From positions 1-9,916 of the forward strand of contig JAGQOI010000133.1 in assembly GCA_020427625.1 (NCBI GenBank): a DNA stretch of 9,916 bases, given 5' to 3'. Made by a program: the position numbers and the translations under genes. This document shows positions 6,044 through 9,916 of the stretch, in pieces. Each line of letters starts with the position of its first letter. Within the stretch, counting starts at the first letter, position 1. The stretch comes from Phycisphaerales bacterium. GTDB taxonomy: Bacteria; Planctomycetota; Phycisphaerae; Phycisphaerales; SM1A02. The notes under the pieces were generated by a model. That model was not told the DNA's origin. It ran no database searches and saw only the letters and a program-made list of their open reading frames with translations.

Positions 6044-6177
6044 ACGCCCCGCGTCGGGTCGACCGGGCCCGCGAGTGCCGCGGCAAGCCCGCGCCAGGAC
6101 GCATGTGAGCGACCGCCGCGTTCCTCGCGTCGCGCTCGTGACCCCGCGTCGTCGGTCTGAGCCGGCGGCGCTCATGA

Positions 6178-8172
6178 ATGGACGACGCCGCCGCCATGCC
6201 ACGCATCACGCTTCCCGATGGTTCGGTCCGTGCGTTCGACGGTCCGGTGACCGGTCGCGAGGTCGCCGCGTCGATCGGACCCGGTCTCGCGAAGGCGGCG
6301 ATCGGCGTCACGGTCGACGGCGAGCTTCGCGACCTGTCGGCGCCGGTGACGGCGGACGCGTCGGTCGCGATCGTGACGCCGACGCGTCGGGACGGGTCGC
6401 TCGATCCGGACGCGTTGTTCCTGCTGCGTCATTCGACCGCGCACGTGATGGCGGAGGCGATCACGCGCCTCAAGCCGGGCGTCCAGCTCGTCTACGGCCC
6501 GCCGGTCGAGGACGGGTTCTACTATGACATGCGCTTTCCCGAGGGCGTCACGCTGTCGAGCGACGAGTTCGAGGCGATCGAGCGCGTCATGGCGGAGATC
6601 GTCAAGGACGATCGACCGTTCACCCGCTACGACCTCGCCGTCGACGAGGGTCTCGACAAGCTTCGCGCCGAGGGCTCGAAGTACAAGCTCGACAACGCCG
6701 AGCGGGCGATCGCCGCCGGCGCCGACGGGCTGTCGTTCTACGCGAGCGGCACGCCGGGGACCGACTGGGAGGACCTCTGTCGCGGGCCGCACGTGCCGAG
6801 CACCGGGCGCATCGGCGCGTTCAAGGTCACGAGCCTGGCCGCGTCGTACTGGCACGGCGACGCGAGCAGCGACAGCCTGACCCGCGTCTACGGCACGGCG
6901 TTTCCCGACGCGAAGCACCTCGCCGCCCACCTCGAGCGGATCGAGGAGGCGCGGGCCCGCGATCACCGCGCCCTCGGCCGGCAGCTCGACCTGTTCAGCA
7001 CCACCGACGCGGTCGGGCAGGGCCTCGTGCTCTGGCATCCGAAGGGCGGCATGATCCGCTACCTCGCCGAGCGCTTCAGCCAGCAGGCGCACGTCATCAA
7101 CGGGTACGACTGGGTCTACACGCCGCACATCGGCAAGGGCACGCTCTGGGAGACCTCCGGGCACCTCGACTTCTACCGCGACTCGATGTACCGACCGATC
7201 GACGTCGACGGCGAGGACTACTACCTCAAGCCGATGAACTGCCCGTTCCACTGCAACATCTTCAAGGCCCGACCGAAGTCGTACCGCGAACTGCCCGTCC
7301 GACTCGCCGAGTACGGAACGGTCTATCGCTACGAACTCAGCGGCGTGCTGCACGGGCTCACCCGCGTCCGCGGCTTCACGCAGGACGACGCCCACATCTT
7401 CTGCACCGCCGACCAGGTGCACGAGGAGATCGAACGCGCTCTGCGCTTCTCGACCTACATCCTCCGCACCTTCGGGCTCGACACCTTCAAGGCCTACGTC
7501 TCCACCCGCCCCAAGAACAAGTCCATCGGCGCCGAGGCCGACTGGGCCCGATCCACCGACGCCCTCCGGCACGCCGTCGAACACGTCGGCATCGAGACCG
7601 AGGACGACGAGGGCGGCGGCGCGTTCTACGGGCCGAAGATCGACCTCAAGGTCGAGGACGCCCTCGGCCGCCAGTGGCAGCTCAGCACGATCCAGTTCGA
7701 CTTCAACCTGCCGTCGCGCTTCGAACTCGAGTACACCGGCAGCGACGGCGAGAAGCACCGCCCGATGATGGTCCACCGTGCGCTCTTCGGCAGCGCGGAA
7801 CGGTTCTTCGGACTCCTCATCGAACACTACCGCGGCGCCTTCCCGCTCTGGCTCGCGCCGGTCCAGGTCGTGCTCGTGCCGATCGCCGACCGGCACCATC
7901 CCTATGCGCGCACCGTCGCCGCGACGCTCGCCGCCGCCGGCATGCGAGTCGCCGTCGACGACAGCGGCGACCGCATGAACGCGAAGGTCCGCAACGCCGA
8001 ACTCGACAAGGTTCCGTTCGTCCTCGTCATGGGCGACCAGGAGGCCGAGCAGCAGACCGTCTCCGTCCGCGCCCGCGGCGAAGGCAACCTCGGCGCGAAG
8101 ACCGTCGACGAGTTCCTCGCGATGACCCACGACGATCGACACATCGGCACCGCCGAGGTGATCTCGGGCTGA
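6178..8172 (+). CDS. thrS: Threonyl-tRNA synthetase
   Basis: This cytosolic class II enzyme attaches threonine to tRNA-Thr. The 664-aa product has the full bacterial architecture. A TGS domain (ITLPDGS, to about residue 70) leads. The editing domain has HSTAH (His85, His89) and DLCRGPHVPSTG (Cys201, His205). The catalytic core has zinc ligands Cys355 (LKPMNCPFHC), His406 (TQDDAHIFC) and His533 (MVHRALFGS). Motif 2 is TVYRYELSGVLHGLTRVRGF and motif 3 is GSAERFFGLL. The anticodon-binding domain fills the C-terminus (about 560-664). A stop immediately precedes ATG 6178, so the gene cannot start earlier. ATG 6196 (MPRITLPDGS) fits the family's usual N-terminus slightly better, and neither ATG has a strong ribosome binding site. 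The common companions infC, rpmI and rplT are not adjacent: a gene of another kind converges on it. Confidence 0.99.
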   Translation: MDDAAAMPRITLPDGSVRAFDGPVTGREVAASIGPGLAKAAIGVTVDGELRDLSAPVTADASVAIVTPTRRDGSLDPDALFLLRHSTAHVMAEAITRLKPGVQLVYGPPVEDGFYYDMRFPEGVTLSSDEFEAIERVMAEIVKDDRPFTRYDLAVDEGLDKLRAEGSKYKLDNAERAIAAGADGLSFYASGTPGTDWEDLCRGPHVPSTGRIGAFKVTSLAASYWHGDASSDSLTRVYGTAFPDAKHLAAHLERIEEARARDHRALGRQLDLFSTTDAVGQGLVLWHPKGGMIRYLAERFSQQAHVINGYDWVYTPHIGKGTLWETSGHLDFYRDSMYRPIDVDGEDYYLKPMNCPFHCNIFKARPKSYRELPVRLAEYGTVYRYELSGVLHGLTRVRGFTQDDAHIFCTADQVHEEIERALRFSTYILRTFGLDTFKAYVSTRPKNKSIGAEADWARSTDALRHAVEHVGIETEDDEGGGAFYGPKIDLKVEDALGRQWQLSTIQFDFNLPSRFELEYTGSDGEKHRPMMVHRALFGSAERFFGLLIEHYRGAFPLWLAPVQVVLVPIADRHHPYARTVAATLAAAGMRVAVDDSGDRMNAKVRNAELDKVPFVLVMGDQEAEQQTVSVRARGEGNLGAKTVDEFLAMTHDDRHIGTAEVISG

Positions 8173-8174
8173 CG

Positions 8175-8205
8175 GCCGAGGACGAACCTGATCGGTCCAC
8201 TCGGC
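8175..8205 (+). terminator. Weak hairpin after thrS, possible terminator
   Basis: GCCGAG-GAC (8175-8183) can pair with GTC-CA-CTCGGC (8195-8205), 9 bp with a two-base bulge and an 11-nt loop, starting 3 nt after the thrS stop. There is no T tract, so the call is tentative. Confidence 0.25.
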
Positions 8206-8274
8206 GAGCACCGCCGCGAGGTCGCCCGGGCCCACGATGCCGTCACCGTCGATGGCGACGAGGCCGGACCCGCA
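8191..8274 (-). pseudogene. Dockerin-like/EF-hand peptide remnant
   Basis: The minus strand reads CGSGLVAIDGDGIVGPGD followed by LAAVLAEWTD. The core IDGDGIVGPGDLAAVLAEW resembles the dockerin-type calcium-binding repeat (D-x-D-G-D-G then D-L-A-x-x-L-A-x-W) often found at the C-terminus of secreted planctomycete proteins. It has no start or stop of its own. The frame runs on into the antisense of thrS, and it is out of frame with the upstream gene ending at 8330. It may be the residue of a deleted gene. Chance reading in GC-rich DNA cannot be ruled out. Confidence 0.35.
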
Positions 8275-8329
8275 GCGACCGAACCGACCGCAGGACCGAC
8301 CGAACCGCTGACGCGGGCCGACGTCGCCC

Positions 8330-9571
8330 TCAGCGCTGCGCGAGCGGAAACCGCAGGCCGATCGTCGAGAGGACCGGCGGGTAGGCGTAGACGATGCGCA
8401 GGAGGTGGAAGTCCGCGCGCGACCACCCGGCCGCGGCCATCGCCGAATCGATCATCGCGTCATACCGCGGCACGAGCGGCGTCGCGACCGAGGGGTTCCG
8501 TCCGAGTTGCAGCACGTCCGCCGCCATCGGAAGCACCTGGGAGGGATCGGACTCCACGATGTCGCGGGGCAGGCGCCCGAAATGCTGCACCTCCGGCGCC
8601 AGCGCCTCCTTCAGATCGGCATGGACGAAGAGGTCGAACAGCAGCGACGCGGCCGGGAACGAGACGCCGGTCCGCAACTGCCCGTATTGATCGCCCTCTG
8701 ACGCGTAGCGCGACGCCGCGTCGCGGCTCACGTAGCCGGTGAAGCACGTGAAATCACCGGTGCGTCCGATCGGTCCGTCGCCGAGTTCGAAGCGGATGCC
8801 GTCGCCGTGCTGGCAGGCGAACACCTCGGGCATCTCGCCGGCGCAGAAGTCGCGGAGGATCCATCCGCCGTCGTCGCCGTCGGGATCGGCAAGCGGCGCG
8901 TAGCGAGGCGTCGGCGGGCGCGCGCCGGCGCCGTCCGCCTCGGTGCCGTCGTCCCGCCAGTGTCGCACGTCGAGAATGGGCCAGCGCGGGATCGGGCGGA
9001 GGCGCCGGATGTCGGTCCAGCCGCCGACGAACGCGAGATCGAGACGATCGGCGTTGGCCGCGTTCGGCGCGATGCACTGCGCGGCGACGCGAACCTCGCA
9101 CTGCACGCCCCAGATGCCGCTGCTGCCTCGGTACGCCTGCCGGCGGCTCAATTCCAGGGCCTTCCCGTTGCGGCCCATGCTGTCGAGGATGAGGCGAAGG
9201 GTCTCGCGGTCGCCGGTGTGAATGTCGATGACGCGCTCGTACTCCTCGGAGGCGCGGCGGACGGCGGCGACGATCTCGGCCGGCGCCTCGTGTCGGGCCA
9301 TGACGTCGACGAGGATCTCGATCCCGGAGGCGCCGGGCAGCACGGCGGCGGCGGCGAAGGGATCATCGAGGTGCAGCGCGCGGGAGATCTTCCACGTGAG
9401 GCTCTTGTCGAGTCGGAACCGGCGCGAGACGTCCTGAGGACGGGCGGGATCGGCCCCCACGGCGGCGTAGAGCCCGATGAGGGCCGCCCGAAGCCGACCG
9501 ACGGCGTCCTGGCAGTCGACATGGAACGGGCGGGCGACGCCGCCGACGGTGTGGTGCATGCGCATGATCAT
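8330..9571 (-). CDS. Protein of unknown function with possible N-terminal helix-turn-helix
   Basis: I do not recognise this 413-aa protein. The frame is open upstream to 9862, but the part before 9571 is Arg/Gly/Cys-rich and not protein-like. The start is therefore placed at the MIMRMHH cluster (ATG at 9571, 9565 or 9559), none with a clear ribosome binding site. Residues about 23-70 are helical, and PQDVSRRFRLDKSLTWKISRAL (45-66) looks like a helix-turn-helix of the kind found in winged-helix regulators. Residues 96-145 are helical and charged. The larger remainder (146-413) has strand-rich stretches (WGVQCEVRVAAQCIAP, RLDLAFVGGWTDI) and a GWILRDFC segment. It has no signal peptide or membrane segment, so it is probably cytoplasmic. 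A regulator is one guess. It is divergent from the secreted-protein gene on its right. Confidence 0.75.
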   Translation of the reverse strand: MIMRMHHTVGGVARPFHVDCQDAVGRLRAALIGLYAAVGADPARPQDVSRRFRLDKSLTWKISRALHLDDPFAAAAVLPGASGIEILVDVMARHEAPAEIVAAVRRASEEYERVIDIHTGDRETLRLILDSMGRNGKALELSRRQAYRGSSGIWGVQCEVRVAAQCIAPNAANADRLDLAFVGGWTDIRRLRPIPRWPILDVRHWRDDGTEADGAGARPPTPRYAPLADPDGDDGGWILRDFCAGEMPEVFACQHGDGIRFELGDGPIGRTGDFTCFTGYVSRDAASRYASEGDQYGQLRTGVSFPAASLLFDLFVHADLKEALAPEVQHFGRLPRDIVESDPSQVLPMAADVLQLGRNPSVATPLVPRYDAMIDSAMAAAGWSRADFHLLRIVYAYPPVLSTIGLRFPLAQR

Positions 9572-9601
9572 ACCGAGCCCGCACCAGCCGGCACAGGTCT
9601 C

Positions 9602-9641
9602 TCCAAAGTTTCTACAGAGAAATCTCAGACAGAACTTGCGA
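9602..9641. promoter_or_regulatory. Imperfect dyad, candidate operator in divergent region
   Basis: Matching bases are symmetrical around 9621.5: AAGTT (9606-9610) with AACTT (9633-9637), GAGA (9617-9620) with TCTC (9623-9626), and TC (9602-9603) with GA (9640-9641). In all 12 of 20 position pairs match. It lies in the most AT-rich stretch of the region, between the unknown protein gene and the secreted-protein gene, and overlaps a candidate -35 box of the latter. Confidence 0.35.
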
Positions 9642-9663
9642 AGATACGTCGGTCCGGTATCGT
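9636..9663 (+). promoter_or_regulatory. Candidate promoter of the right-edge secreted-protein gene
   Basis: TTGCGA (9636-9641) is followed after 16 nt by TATCGT (9658-9663), each 4/6 to consensus. The leader would be about 118 nt and includes a G/C-run segment near 9677-9700. The match is moderate. Confidence 0.35.
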
Positions 9664-9787
9664 GTCGCTCGCGGAGCCCCCGCCCACCCCCGGGGGGCGA
9701 CCGAGACGACATCCACCCCCCACGACACGACCGCTCACCGTTGCCACACACCACGACCCCTTTCCCCAAACGAGAAGGAAACGGCAC

Positions 9788-9916
9788 ATGAAGACCACGA
9801 CCATGATCTGCGCGATGGCCATCGCGACGACGTCCGGCGTCGCCGCGGCTCAGGAGTTCCACCTCCTCGACGTCGGCCAGGGCCTTGCCGAAGGCATCAG
9901 CGACGACGGCGTCGCC
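9788..9916 (+). CDS. Secreted protein, N-terminal fragment
   Basis: Only the first 43 codons lie in the window. The ATG is preceded by AGAAGGAA with 7-nt spacing, a strong ribosome binding site. Residues 1-21 are a Sec-type signal peptide (MKTTTMICAMAIATTSGVAAA, cleaved before QE). The mature start FHLLDVGQGLAEGISDDGVA resembles the first repeat of HAF-type extracellular beta-propeller-like proteins, in which a leading F-x-x-L is followed by an A-x-G-I/V-S-x-D-G unit. That family call is tentative with so little sequence. Export is well supported. It is divergent from the unknown protein gene at 8330-9571. Confidence 0.75.
   Translation, partial: MKTTTMICAMAIATTSGVAAAQEFHLLDVGQGLAEGISDDGVA

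Noticed and set aside
6172..8235. Very long minus-strand frame across thrS
   Set aside because: It is antisense to a fully conserved threonyl-tRNA synthetase; its Val/Glu/Asp-rich content reflects the codon bias of the real gene.
8277..8307. Direct repeat GACCGAACCG at 8277-8286 and 8298-8307
   Set aside because: Only 10 nt in low-complexity GC-rich sequence; no link to a gene or element could be made.
9572..9862. N-terminal extension of the 413-aa protein by 97 residues
   Set aside because: Arg/Gly/Cys-rich, crosses the candidate promoter region and overlaps the start of the divergent secreted-protein gene.

Overview
The window is a high-GC bacterial chromosome segment with an ordinary, mostly housekeeping and signalling gene set. 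Several features together suggest a planctomycete, perhaps of the Phycisphaerae type: very GC-rich third codon positions, a secreted protein with DUF5666-like repeats, an ECF sigma factor with a membrane partner, a stand-alone FHA protein, a dockerin-like peptide remnant (IDGDGIVGPGDLAAVLAEW), and a signal-peptide protein starting at the right edge. The lineage is inferred from these; no marker gene settles it.

Left part (1-3411). The 5' portion of sucC runs leftward off the window and has a good promoter. Divergent from it is a secreted DUF5666-like protein with a Glu-Pro-rich tail. That gene converges, across a strong two-way hairpin terminator, on a leftward pair: a zinc-ribbon/transmembrane/bacterial-PH-domain gene followed by a small TfoX N-terminal-domain protein. 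The PH-domain gene is split by one in-frame TGA, where TGG would restore it.

Middle (3412-5570). A 616-bp gap between divergent genes holds a near-perfect inverted repeat (19-bp stem, 39-nt pyrimidine-rich loop) followed by two GC-rich hairpins. Then come an ECF sigma factor and, overlapping it by ATGA, a single-pass membrane protein that is probably its regulator. Downstream lies an array of four perfect 20-bp tandem repeats plus a partial fifth.

Right part (5571-9916). A leftward FHA-domain gene and a rightward threonyl-tRNA synthetase gene (thrS) share a 235-bp divergent promoter region with good sigma-70-type boxes for both. thrS converges on an unrecognised 413-aa protein with a possible helix-turn-helix near its N-terminus; the 157-bp gap between them holds the dockerin-like remnant. 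A divergent AT-richer region with a candidate operator dyad separates that protein from the first 43 codons of a secreted protein that runs off the right edge.

No complete new system is visible. The items most worth checking are the inverted repeat at 3684-3778, the split PH-domain gene, the 20-bp tandem array, and the sigma/membrane-partner pair.
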